Of a stretch of DNA of 64,000 nt, positions 8,459 to 15,689 are shown one piece after another. Position 1 is the stretch's first letter. Each line of letters opens with the position of its first letter. Made by a program: the position numbers and the translations under genes. Origin of the DNA: Bacteroidia bacterium (GTDB taxonomy: Bacteria > Bacteroidota > Bacteroidia > Cytophagales > Cyclobacteriaceae); the NCBI GenBank assembly GCA_030432655.1, contig JAUILA010000001.1, positions 124,001 to 188,000 of the forward strand, given 5' to 3'. Below the pieces are notes generated by a model. The model was not told the DNA's origin, did not search any database, and was given only the letters and a program-made list of their open reading frames with translations.

Positions 8459-9753
8459 CCAACCGCTTTTTTATACCTGTCCAGAGCCCTTTCCCTTGCA
8501 GACTTGTGTTCCACCATGGGTTCCGGGTAATCGTCGGTCCCGAATTCAGTTACCCATTGTTTAATATATTTCTTTTCAGGGTCGAATTTATCAGTCTGAG
8601 AATAGGGGTTGAATATTCTGAAATAGGGCTGGGCATCCGTTCCTGTTCCCGCCGCCCATTGCCATCCGCCGTTATTGGAAGCCAGTTCATAGTCCAGAAG
8701 TTTTCTGGCAAAATACGCTTCCCCCCATCGCCAGTCGATAAGCAGATGCTTAGTAAGGAAACTGGCTACAATCATACGTACCCTGTTGTGCATGTATCCG
8801 GTTTCGTTGAGCTGACGCATTCCGGCATCCACAATGGGGTATCCGGTTTTGCCCTGGCACCATTTTTCAAACTCACTCTTATTGTTACGCCATTCCAGCT
8901 GGTCGTATTTTTTATGGAAATTACTGTCAACTACCCTGGGAAAATGCCACAGGATCTGAGCATAGAATTCGCGCCAGATCAGTTCATTCAAAAAGGTGTC
9001 ACTTTTTTTTCTGGCCTGTCGTGCCAGCTTGCGGATGCTGACAGTTCCGAACCTAAGATGGATACCAATACGCGAAGTTCCTTGTTCGGCCGGGAAATCA
9101 CGTTTGTCAGCATAGGATGACAATACAGCATCCGTAACCGCTGGAGAAGGAATATCGGTTTCCGTTTCCTTGAACCCCATCGACTCAAGCGATGGCGGAT
9201 CTTCTTTTTTGATAGAATGGAAATTGTCAAACTGTAATGCGGAAGTGAAGGATTCCAGATGATCATTTGTTAAAGCATTTCTCCACTTTTTGCTATAGGG
9301 AGTATAAACCACATAAGGATCACCATCGTCTTTGACAATTTCACTTTGTTCAAAGATTACCTGATCCTTGAACTGGTAAAAAGGGATATCTTTGCCGGAC
9401 AGCATTTTTCCGATTTCTTCGTCCCGCTCGCGGGCGTAAGGCTCGTAATCGCGATTGGTATAAACAGCCCTGACCTCATATTCCTCCAGCAGGGATTTCC
9501 AGGCATTCTCCGGTGTATCATAGAAAAACCTGATTGAGCTGTTTTGCAACTGCCCGTTCATTTCAACCAGGGTATTCCGGATAAACTCCACCCTGGCATC
9601 AGACGGTTCTTCAAGATCATCCAGGATGCCACGGTCAAAAATAAATACGGGCAGCACAGGATATTCTCCCTTCAGCGAATGATACAGGCCGGCATTATCA
9701 TCCCAGCGGAGGTCACGCCGGAACCAGAATATACTGATTTTTGGTTTGCTCAT
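8455..9753 (-). CDS. phrB: Deoxyribodipyrimidine photolyase (cryptochrome/photolyase family)
   Basis: 432 residues. The N-terminal antenna domain starts with ISIFWFRRDLRWDDNAGLY; the C-terminal FAD domain has ELIWREFYAQILWHFP, the block around GYPIVDAGMRQLNETGYMHNR, and ELASNNGGWQWAAGTGTDAQPYFRIFNP, which match class I CPD photolyases. It repairs UV pyrimidine dimers using blue light. Length is at the short end of the normal range. It overlaps the small upstream gene and the downstream SDR gene by 4 bp each. Co-location with carotenoid genes under a B12-type regulator fits a light-induced protection unit. Confidence 0.95.
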   Translation of the reverse strand: MSKPKISIFWFRRDLRWDDNAGLYHSLKGEYPVLPVFIFDRGILDDLEEPSDARVEFIRNTLVEMNGQLQNSSIRFFYDTPENAWKSLLEEYEVRAVYTNRDYEPYARERDEEIGKMLSGKDIPFYQFKDQVIFEQSEIVKDDGDPYVVYTPYSKKWRNALTNDHLESFTSALQFDNFHSIKKEDPPSLESMGFKETETDIPSPAVTDAVLSSYADKRDFPAEQGTSRIGIHLRFGTVSIRKLARQARKKSDTFLNELIWREFYAQILWHFPRVVDSNFHKKYDQLEWRNNKSEFEKWCQGKTGYPIVDAGMRQLNETGYMHNRVRMIVASFLTKHLLIDWRWGEAYFARKLLDYELASNNGGWQWAAGTGTDAQPYFRIFNPYSQTDKFDPEKKYIKQWVTEFGTDDYPEPMVEHKSARERALDRYKKAVG

Positions 9754-9920
9754 TTGGCTGTGTCACCATTAAGCTTCTGTTCAATTTTTTCGATTTCTTT
9801 CATCATGGAAGCATATGCCCTCAGGTCACCACTTCGTTGTGTTTCCATGGCCTTCCGGAGAAGCTCTTTCCGCTGTTTGCGGAGTTTTTTATTTGGGTCG
9901 CTTGAAAAGAATGATAGCAT
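9750..9920 (-). CDS. Small DUF6435 / Lacal_2735-type protein
   Basis: 56 residues (MLSFFSSDPNKKLRKQR...). It is a short, highly charged helical protein with a K/R-rich first half and a helix containing RSGDLRAYASMMKEIEKIEQ. The pattern (hydrophobic start, SDP-KKL, then a gene-dose-like MQ.GD...Y motif) matches a small family I know from Bacteroidota and Gammaproteobacteria as DUF6435; function is unknown. The stop overlaps the photolyase start by 4 bp (ATGA), so it heads that sub-operon. Confidence 0.75.
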   Translation of the reverse strand: MLSFFSSDPNKKLRKQRKELLRKAMETQRSGDLRAYASMMKEIEKIEQKLNGDTAK

Positions 9921-9937
9921 GTGTGTTACGTTTCCAA

Positions 9938-9944
9938 TTAAACA
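9938..9944. promoter_or_regulatory. Single TTAAACA box ahead of the photolyase sub-operon
   Basis: One copy of the same TTAAACA half-site that is repeated around the ECF sigma and MerR genes lies 18 bp upstream of the DUF6435-like start, in the 60-bp gap that separates idi from that gene. No partner half-site at the 16-bp spacing is present, so it could be a chance match or a weak operator. Confidence 0.35.
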
Positions 9945-9980
9945 AGCTGATAATCATCTTGTTCTGTGGAAAGGGCAAAA

Positions 9981-10481
9981 TTACTGCTGTGGAAGACGCT
10001 GCATTATCATCCTGAACCAGGCGCTGTACTGGTCAGGATTCAGTGCAATATCACTGAGTATTTCACCAGGAGTCATGAATTTCCAGTCAGATACTTCATC
10101 CGGGTTAATGTTGGGACTACCATTAAAAACCCCGGTGAAAACATGGTCCATCTCATGCTCGATGAGACTTCCAAGCTGTACCTTGTAAATGAATTTGTAT
10201 TGAAAGTCCAGCGGGACCCTTATACCCATCTCTTCCATTAGTCGACGCTGTGCGGCATCCGGCGTTTGTTCCTGCGGCCGCGGGTGACTGCAGCAGGTAT
10301 TGGTCCAAAGTCCGCCGCTGTGGTATTTTCCGTGTGCCCGCTGTTGTAGCAGTATTTTGCCTTCGTTATTATAAAGAACAACCGAAAATGCCCTGTGAAG
10401 TACGCCTTTCTGATGGGCTTCAAGTTTCTCCATTGCACCGATATCCTTATCTTCCTCGTTCACCAGGATAACCTGTTCCAT
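9981..10481 (-). CDS. idi: Isopentenyl-diphosphate delta-isomerase, type 1
   Basis: 166 residues, Nudix-fold. It interconverts IPP and DMAPP, supplying the allylic starter for carotenoid and menaquinone chains. Catalytic Cys64 lies in TNTCCSHP, metal-binding histidines are at about 23 and 29 (EAHQKGVLHR), and the acidic site is EHEMDHVF near 108-114. The start lies 2 bp after the crtB stop, so it is the fourth gene of the sigma-crtI-crtB-idi unit. Confidence 0.95.
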   Translation of the reverse strand: MEQVILVNEEDKDIGAMEKLEAHQKGVLHRAFSVVLYNNEGKILLQQRAHGKYHSGGLWTNTCCSHPRPQEQTPDAAQRRLMEEMGIRVPLDFQYKFIYKVQLGSLIEHEMDHVFTGVFNGSPNINPDEVSDWKFMTPGEILSDIALNPDQYSAWFRMIMQRLPQQ

Positions 10482-10483
10482 AG

Positions 10484-11320
10484 TTACATAATGTTTAATC
10501 TGTGGCGAAAATAGGAATAGAAAAGCAGGGAGAATTTGTACCGGTTCCTGATACGAATTCGTCTGCTCATTACGTGGGTAGGAGGGGTCTTCTTTATTTT
10601 TTCAAAAAGGGAGTAGTAATACACGTAGGCAAGATAAACCCCGAAACGAGCCCGTTTGGGTAATTTCTTAATCCCTTCATACCCCATTTGGAAATCCTTT
10701 TCGATATCCTCTTCGATCTTTTTCTTATTATGTTCGTCAAATTCCCTGATTTCAAGATTCGGAAAGTACGTACGTCCCATGCCTACATAATCGGCCCGCA
10801 GATCCCGGAGGAAATTTATTTTTTGAAATGCACTGCCAAGTTTCATGGCATACGGCTTGAGGTGATCGTATTCTTTCTGGTCTCCATTGACAAATACCTT
10901 CAGACACATCAGGCCAACCACTTCTGCAGACCCAAAAATGTATGTTTCGTACATGGACTGATCGTACTCCTTTTCGGTAAGATCCATTTCCATGCTGTAG
11001 AGGAACTGATCAATAAGTTCACGGTCGATATTAAAGCTTCTGACGGTTGACTGAAAGCTGTTCAGAATTGGATTAAGGCTGATTCCTTCATCGATGGCCA
11101 GATAAGTATCTTTTTTGAATCGTTCAAGGAGTACATCCTTGTCAAAATCATGAAAAGTGTCTACTATTTCATCGGCAAAGCGAACGAAACCATAAATTGC
11201 GCAAATAGGGTCCCGCAGTTCCGGATGCAGACACCTGATTCCTAATGAAAACGATGTGCTGTACGACCGGGTGGTAAGCCGGCTGCATTTCACAGAGACT
11301 TTGTCAAAAAGTTCCTTCAT
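10484..11320 (-). CDS. crtB: Phytoene synthase (squalene/phytoene synthase family)
   Basis: 278 residues. It joins two geranylgeranyl diphosphates to phytoene, the first committed carotenoid step. The two Asp-rich substrate/Mg sites are visible: DEIVD (50-54) and LRDLRADYVGMGRTYFP in the second half. RSYSTSFSLGI near the start is typical of CrtB. Start overlaps the crtI stop by 4 bp. A squalene synthase is possible by family alone, but the neighbours crtI, idi and crtZ make phytoene the likely product. Confidence 0.93.
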   Translation of the reverse strand: MKELFDKVSVKCSRLTTRSYSTSFSLGIRCLHPELRDPICAIYGFVRFADEIVDTFHDFDKDVLLERFKKDTYLAIDEGISLNPILNSFQSTVRSFNIDRELIDQFLYSMEMDLTEKEYDQSMYETYIFGSAEVVGLMCLKVFVNGDQKEYDHLKPYAMKLGSAFQKINFLRDLRADYVGMGRTYFPNLEIREFDEHNKKKIEEDIEKDFQMGYEGIKKLPKRARFGVYLAYVYYYSLFEKIKKTPPTHVMSRRIRIRNRYKFSLLFYSYFRHRLNIM

Positions 11321-12792
11321 AAAACTAAACTCTTTTCTATTTGGTCAGCGACAACCTGTCCTGAAATAAGGGAAGGAGGGACTCCCGGCCCCGGTACAGT
11401 CAGTTGTCCGGTATAATACAAGTTACTTACTTTTTTATTAATCATGGAAGGTTTCAGAATGGCTGTCTGCATCAGTGTATTAGCCAAACCGTAGGCATTT
11501 CCCTTGTACGCATGATAATCTTTTATGAATTCTTTATGGGCATAACTCTTTTTATAGACCACATGTTCTCGAATAGGATAACCTGTATGTTTTTCCAGGC
11601 GGGTCAATATATCTTCATAATATTTTGCTCTGACCTCCTCAGTATCTTCAAGCCCTGGAGCTACCGGAATCAGGATGAACAGGTTTTCACATCCATCCGG
11701 GGCAACGGCGGGATCTGTTTTAGAGCTGCAGCATACATAAAATAATGGTTGTTCGGGCCAGGCCGGATCCTGGTAAATTTCAACAGCGTGCTGTTTAAAA
11801 TCCCGGTCAAAAAACAGGTTGTGATGATTCAGTCCCGGGATACGTCCCTCTACCCCCAGGTAGAAAATCAGGGAAGACGGGGCCAGTTTTCTTTTATCCC
11901 AGTAGCCGGGAGAATATCTTCTGTAAGCCTCCGGTAACAACTCCTGTTCAAAATGATGGTAATCTGCCCCGGCAACAACAATATCCGGTTGAATTGATTC
12001 TCCGGATACATTTAGTGATTTGATCCTTTTATTTTCAATTTCCACTCCTGTAATCTCCGAGTCAAGCCGGATACGTACTCCTTTTTCCTCAGCCAGACGA
12101 CACATGCCTTCAACAATCTTATGCATGCCACCCATCGGGTACCAGGTACCCAGGGACATATCGGCATAATTCATCAGCGAATAAAGCGCTGGTGTTTCGC
12201 TGGGCATTGCCCCCAGGAAAAGAACGGGAAATTCAAGTAACTGGATCAGCCGGGGATCTTTGAAGTAAGAGCGGATATGGCTGGAAATGGAATTGAATAC
12301 CTGCAGGCGGATAAGGCCACGCATAAGTCTGGAGTCGGCGAACTCACGAATTGATAAGCCCGGCTTGTAGACCAGACTGTTTATGCCGACATCGTATTTA
12401 TATGCTGCCTCATTAAGGAATTTTTCCAGTTTGCGGCTGCTCCCTGGTTCAATTTTATCAAATAGCTTGTAAAGCTGAGACATTTGAGCTGGTACATCCC
12501 AGACATCATGGTCTCCAAAGATTACTTTGTACGATGGATCCAGGCGTTTGAGATGATAGTACTCGTCTACTTTTTTATCAAAGCGTTCGAAGTAGCGATC
12601 GAATACATCGGGCATCCAGTACCAACTGGGCCCCATATCAAATGAAAAACCATCTACTTCAAATTTTCTGGCCCGTCCTCCGGGCGTAGAATTCTTCTCA
12701 TAGATGGTCACATTAAATCCTGCATCGGACAGGGTAGTTGCAGCTGAAAGCCCTGCGAAACCGGCCCCGATAACCGCTACACTTTTCTTCAT
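11317..12792 (-). CDS. crtI: Phytoene desaturase (CrtI type)
   Basis: 491 residues. The N-terminal FAD-binding motif (VAVIGAGFAGLSAA, Gly9/11/14) is followed by GGRARKFEVDGFSFDMGPSWY, and the C-terminus has the FAD-contact motif YYTGQLTVPGPGVPPSLISG. CrtI enzymes carry out the desaturations from phytoene to neurosporene or lycopene without plant-type partners. It follows the ECF sigma gene by 10 bp and overlaps crtB by 4 bp. Start ATG fits the motif spacing. Membrane-associated flavoprotein. Confidence 0.95.
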   Translation of the reverse strand: MKKSVAVIGAGFAGLSAATTLSDAGFNVTIYEKNSTPGGRARKFEVDGFSFDMGPSWYWMPDVFDRYFERFDKKVDEYYHLKRLDPSYKVIFGDHDVWDVPAQMSQLYKLFDKIEPGSSRKLEKFLNEAAYKYDVGINSLVYKPGLSIREFADSRLMRGLIRLQVFNSISSHIRSYFKDPRLIQLLEFPVLFLGAMPSETPALYSLMNYADMSLGTWYPMGGMHKIVEGMCRLAEEKGVRIRLDSEITGVEIENKRIKSLNVSGESIQPDIVVAGADYHHFEQELLPEAYRRYSPGYWDKRKLAPSSLIFYLGVEGRIPGLNHHNLFFDRDFKQHAVEIYQDPAWPEQPLFYVCCSSKTDPAVAPDGCENLFILIPVAPGLEDTEEVRAKYYEDILTRLEKHTGYPIREHVVYKKSYAHKEFIKDYHAYKGNAYGLANTLMQTAILKPSMINKKVSNLYYTGQLTVPGPGVPPSLISGQVVADQIEKSLVL

Positions 12793-12802
12793 AGTATATT
12801 CA

Positions 12803-13309
12803 TCAGGTACGGTAAGCTACTAATTTATTTTGGATTTCCTTACGCGCATGAAATATTCTGTTTTTAACCGTTCCGATCGGAATTTCCAGATGGTCGGCAA
12901 TTTCGTGGTACTTATACCCTTCAACATGCATCTTGAACGGTATCTGAAGATCTTCACGAATACTATTCACACATTTCATAATATCCTTGTACTCGTACGT
13001 ACTGTCAGGTGAAGTGAATGTGTGCTTATCCTCTACATTAAGATAATACAGTTCTTTCGTATCATCATGCGTAGTACGGGCACGCTGGGCTTTACGATAA
13101 TTATTAATAAAGGTATTCCTCATTATCGTATACAGCCATCCTTTCAGGTTTGTGTTCTTCTTGAACTTATCCCGGTAAGTCAGCGCCTTCAATACAGTGT
13201 CCTGGATCAAATCTTCTGATTCTTCCTGGTCTTTCGTAAACCTTCTGGTAAATAATTCCAGTGTATCCTGGAGTGAAGCGATTTGGTGGTTGAATTCTAC
13301 AGCAGTCAT
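12803..13309 (-). CDS. ECF-type RNA polymerase sigma factor
   Basis: 168 residues. Region 2 covers about 28-75 (EDLIQDTVLKALTYRDKF ... GWLYTIMRNTFINNYRK) and region 4 about 110-165 (YHEIADHLEIPIGTVKNRIFHARKE). No anti-sigma gene is adjacent. It is the first gene of the crtI-crtB-idi unit, with a palindrome-flanked promoter directly upstream, so its level is probably set by the MerR-B12 regulator encoded next. This parallels the LitR-LitS arrangement known from Streptomyces, where the B12 repressor controls an ECF sigma that drives crt and photolyase genes; the parallel is inference. Confidence 0.93.
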   Translation of the reverse strand: MTAVEFNHQIASLQDTLELFTRRFTKDQEESEDLIQDTVLKALTYRDKFKKNTNLKGWLYTIMRNTFINNYRKAQRARTTHDDTKELYYLNVEDKHTFTSPDSTYEYKDIMKCVNSIREDLQIPFKMHVEGYKYHEIADHLEIPIGTVKNRIFHARKEIQNKLVAYRT

Positions 13310-13316
13310 AATGGTA

Positions 13317-13346
13317 TGTTTAACTTTTAAACAAGAACCTTAAACA
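13317..13346. promoter_or_regulatory. Operator-like palindrome A (TGTTTAA-N16-TTAAACA)
   Basis: Left arm TGTTTAA at 13317-13323 and right arm TTAAACA at 13340-13346, exactly 16 bp apart. A further TTAAACA at 13327-13333 forms a tighter inverted repeat with the left arm (3-bp spacer). The right arm overlaps the -7 box of the predicted sigma/crt promoter, and the left arm lies just ahead of the sigma gene start, a position suited to repression. Confidence 0.7.
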
Positions 13347-13374
13347 AATATATGAAAGAAACGTGGATTGTCAA
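13345..13374 (-). promoter_or_regulatory. Predicted promoter of the ECF sigma-crtI-crtB-idi operon
   Basis: On the minus strand, TTGACA (13374-13369) is followed by TATATTTG (13352-13345), a perfect match to the Bacteroidota -7 consensus TANNTTTG. From ATTG to the -7 box the spacer is 19 bp, as expected for the -33/-7 type. Transcription would start near 13338, about 30 bp before the sigma gene. Palindromes A and B bracket it. Confidence 0.65.
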
Positions 13375-13379
13375 TAAAA

Positions 13380-13409
13380 TGTTTAAGAAATAAATAAAAA
13401 GATTAAACA
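13380..13409. promoter_or_regulatory. Operator-like palindrome B (TGTTTAA-N16-TTAAACA)
   Basis: Arms at 13380-13386 and 13403-13409, again with exactly 16 bp between them, directly upstream of the -33 element of the sigma/crt promoter. Another single TTAAACA lies at 13425-13431. The flanks match copies A and C (ATGTTTAA on the left, TTAAACAAA on the right). Confidence 0.7.
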
Positions 13410-13469
13410 AAAATCTTTTTACACTTAAACAGGAAGAAATATCGTGCTAGACTTTACCGGATTGCCGTA

Positions 13470-14354
13470 TCAGATAAGGGAACTGAACATTTTCGCCAAT
13501 TCAGGGCCATCCTGGAAGATTTTAATATTATCCCCTTTTTCAATATTACCATGAACTATGGGGTACCCTGTCATGTATATGCCACAGTTGGGGAATTTAT
13601 TGGACAGTAGATGAGCGTATTCCTGAAGTTCTTCAGCATCAGCCGAATAGGAAATACTTGTTATTAAATATGAGGGCCTGTAGATTTTGGCGGCCTCTTC
13701 CAGGTTTCTTACCGGCACATGCTGGCCGAGGTAGAACGTATTGAATTGTAATTTTCTTATCAGGTAATGAAAGTACAGCAATGAAATTTCATGTAGTTCA
13801 TTTTCCGGAAGGAAAAGCATTACACGGGGGGCATCAGGAACGGCACGTATGCTCAAACCATCTATGGCGACAATTATCTTTTGCCTGATAAGATTTGAAA
13901 TGAAATGCTCCTGGATGGGATTTATATTATCGGAAAGCCACAATACACCTACTTTGCGCAGGAACGGAAACACTATTTCCTGAATGGTTTTTTCGAATCC
14001 GAATTTGAGGACATACACGGACAACAGCTTTTCGAATTTGATCTCATCCATTTCAATCATGCACACTGTGAGCTGTTCGATGTAGGATTCAATATCCTCG
14101 AAATTATCCTCCAGCGTAGCAATCTTGCGGTTTATTTCGTCCAGTGAAAGATCTGAAATTTTGCTGATCTTATATCCATGCCTCGATAGCAGTGAAATGT
14201 TGAGAAGCTTTTTAAGATCTTTATCGGAATAATAACGGATGTTTGTTTCCGTTCGGTTAGGATTAAAAACGTTGTAGCGCTTTTCCCACGTTCTGATTGT
14301 GTGTGCTTTAATTCCTGATAACCGTTCGAGTTCTTTTATAGAATATCTGCCCAT
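13470..14354 (-). CDS. MerR-family regulator with B12-binding domain (CarH/LitR-like putative photoreceptor)
   Basis: 294 residues. Residues 1-70 are a MerR winged helix (YSIKELERLSGIKAHTIRTWEKRY). The middle is a B12-binding four-helix bundle with the W-x9-EH motif (Trp139, Glu149, His150) that in CarH packs on the adenosyl group. The C-terminal Rossmann-like domain has ENELHEI with His188 at the place of the cobalt-binding histidine, and YLGQHVP. In CarH proteins adenosylcobalamin drives tetramer formation and repression in the dark; light breaks the Co-C bond and releases DNA. All key residues are kept, so B12/light sensing is likely. It lies directly upstream of the sigma-crt operon on the same strand. 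Confidence 0.88.
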   Translation of the reverse strand: MGRYSIKELERLSGIKAHTIRTWEKRYNVFNPNRTETNIRYYSDKDLKKLLNISLLSRHGYKISKISDLSLDEINRKIATLEDNFEDIESYIEQLTVCMIEMDEIKFEKLLSVYVLKFGFEKTIQEIVFPFLRKVGVLWLSDNINPIQEHFISNLIRQKIIVAIDGLSIRAVPDAPRVMLFLPENELHEISLLYFHYLIRKLQFNTFYLGQHVPVRNLEEAAKIYRPSYLITSISYSADAEELQEYAHLLSNKFPNCGIYMTGYPIVHGNIEKGDNIKIFQDGPELAKMFSSLI

Positions 14355-14395
14355 AATTGTACGTAATCAAAACCTAAACGCCGTCGCATTGATTA

Positions 14396-14425
14396 TGTTT
14401 AAAAAATAGGAAAAATAATTAAACA
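14396..14425. promoter_or_regulatory. Operator-like palindrome C (TGTTTAA-N16-TTAAACA)
   Basis: Arms at 14396-14402 and 14419-14425 with a 16-bp spacer, about 42 bp upstream of the MerR-B12 gene start and just beyond the stop of the DUF6048-type gene. A degenerate half-site CTAAACG is at 14374-14380. The position fits autoregulation of the regulator gene. Confidence 0.68.
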
Positions 14426-14427
14426 AA

Positions 14428-15063
14428 TTACCGGGCCAGAGAAAATTTGATGTATAGTTGAAGGGCCGGGATTGTTTTGTCTATAGTTCGTCCATATCCG
14501 GGGATCGCGTAGGAATCTACCGGTTCGAACTCTTCCCGGTTAATAAGAACACGAAGACTGAAGTAACCTCCGGCCATAAATCGCGATTCACCGAGTGTCA
14601 TTTCAGAACCGAGCACCAATTCAGCCCAGGTCGCCGTAAGTCCTTCACGTTCAAATGAGCCGGTTTCATCGGGCCAGAGGTCACTGGTTATCAGGTAACT
14701 GCCGTTTTCACTAAAACTCGCGTATCCATAACGCCCTCCGACGATAAACCGGTTTTTCCGGTTGAGCGACATATAATATTCCAGTCCTCCCCGGATATAC
14801 CATCCTTCGATAATAAATTCGCCATTCTTAATTGCCTGTTCCGGATTAAGTTCACTGTATCCCCCGGCAATGATCGGGGCAACTTTGCCAAACCGCCAGG
14901 TTAACGCCCCTTCCAATTTGGATTCAAATGAAGTGGCATACAGGGTAACTTTACCGTAATCCAACCAAAATTCCGGACCGCTTCCCGGTTTCACGGTCAG
15001 ACTGTCCTGTGCACCGGCCGCCAGAAACCCCAGGCTAAAAATAAAAGGTAACCAGTATTTCAT
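14428..15063 (-). CDS. DUF6048-type outer membrane beta-barrel protein
   Basis: 211 residues with a signal peptide (MKYWLPFIFSLGFLAAGAQ). The mature part is a run of amphipathic strands (GWYIRGGLEYYM, RFIVGGRYGYASF, ATWAELVLGSEMTLG, ALQLYIKFSLAR) ending in an aromatic/basic strand, as in small barrels. Length and gene order (after a DUF6452-like lipoprotein) match a pair conserved in Bacteroidota whose function is unknown. The start overlaps the end of the lipoprotein gene by 29 bp. Confidence 0.7.
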   Translation of the reverse strand: MKYWLPFIFSLGFLAAGAQDSLTVKPGSGPEFWLDYGKVTLYATSFESKLEGALTWRFGKVAPIIAGGYSELNPEQAIKNGEFIIEGWYIRGGLEYYMSLNRKNRFIVGGRYGYASFSENGSYLITSDLWPDETGSFEREGLTATWAELVLGSEMTLGESRFMAGGYFSLRVLINREEFEPVDSYAIPGYGRTIDKTIPALQLYIKFSLAR

Positions 15064-15667
15064 CTGTTGTGCACGTATCTGCGTTACAATTAACTTTAAC
15101 GGAATCGAATGTATGGGATATCAGGTCAATGTTCCTGCCGCGTAACCGCACCATTCGTTCTTCATAAAGTGTTTCCATTTCATAATCAAAGGTTGCTTCT
15201 CCTGAAAAACTGCCATAAGCAACAATGAATGTCGAGGAGGAAGTTCTGCTGTTTAGCGGCAGGCCGTAAACCAATCGGGCATTTTCATAAGTGATCTGAC
15301 CCGGGCTCCCGAGGGCAGAAACAAAATCGAGCTTAATGTTTCCATTGTTGAGTAAGCTTATCCCGGAGCTCAGATCATCCCGGATAAGTTGCAGTGAATC
15401 CAACTGATTATCCAGTCGGTTCTTTTCTTCGATATAGTCGGTCGGGTCCCCGGCATTCTCCAGTGAATCAATAAAATCAAGCCGGCCACTTACCTCGCTG
15501 ATTACTTCATTGGTTTCCTCACGTTGAGCTTCCAGTTGCAGCACACTGTCAGCCGGAATAAACCGGCTCCTGACATTTGCTTCTCCGGACATCTCCACCG
15601 GCGGATCTTCCACGCAGGCGCACAGAAGTAAAAGACTCAGAATAAACAATCCAATTCGTTCCGGCAT
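15035..15667 (-). CDS. DUF6452-like lipoprotein with coiled-coil segment
   Basis: 210 residues from MPERIGLFILSLLLLCAC, chosen because it gives a lipoprotein signal (LLLCAC); the frame is open 16 codons further into priA. A charged helical segment (about 50-105, LQLEAQREETNEVISEVSGRL ... LDSLQLIRDDL) precedes a beta-rich half with LVYGLPLNSRTSSSTF and a terminal pair of cysteines (NCNADTCTTDE). The second half resembles the short DUF6452 family; the coiled-coil insert makes this copy longer than usual. Likely periplasm-facing and working with the following barrel protein; function unknown. Confidence 0.65.
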   Translation of the reverse strand: MPERIGLFILSLLLLCACVEDPPVEMSGEANVRSRFIPADSVLQLEAQREETNEVISEVSGRLDFIDSLENAGDPTDYIEEKNRLDNQLDSLQLIRDDLSSGISLLNNGNIKLDFVSALGSPGQITYENARLVYGLPLNSRTSSSTFIVAYGSFSGEATFDYEMETLYEERMVRLRGRNIDLISHTFDSVKVNCNADTCTTDEILVTFYF

Positions 15668-15689
15668 GGGAGCAAAGGTAAGCAACCTG

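Noticed and set aside
8506-9120. 204-codon plus-strand frame inside the photolyase gene
   Set aside because: Antisense to the conserved FAD-binding region of the photolyase; not a separate gene.
10492-10498. TGTTTAA half-site at the end of crtB
   Set aside because: It lies in codons for the C-terminal LNI of CrtB and has no partner at 16 bp; such heptamers also occur by chance in several coding regions here (for example near 6593, 8554 and 17267).
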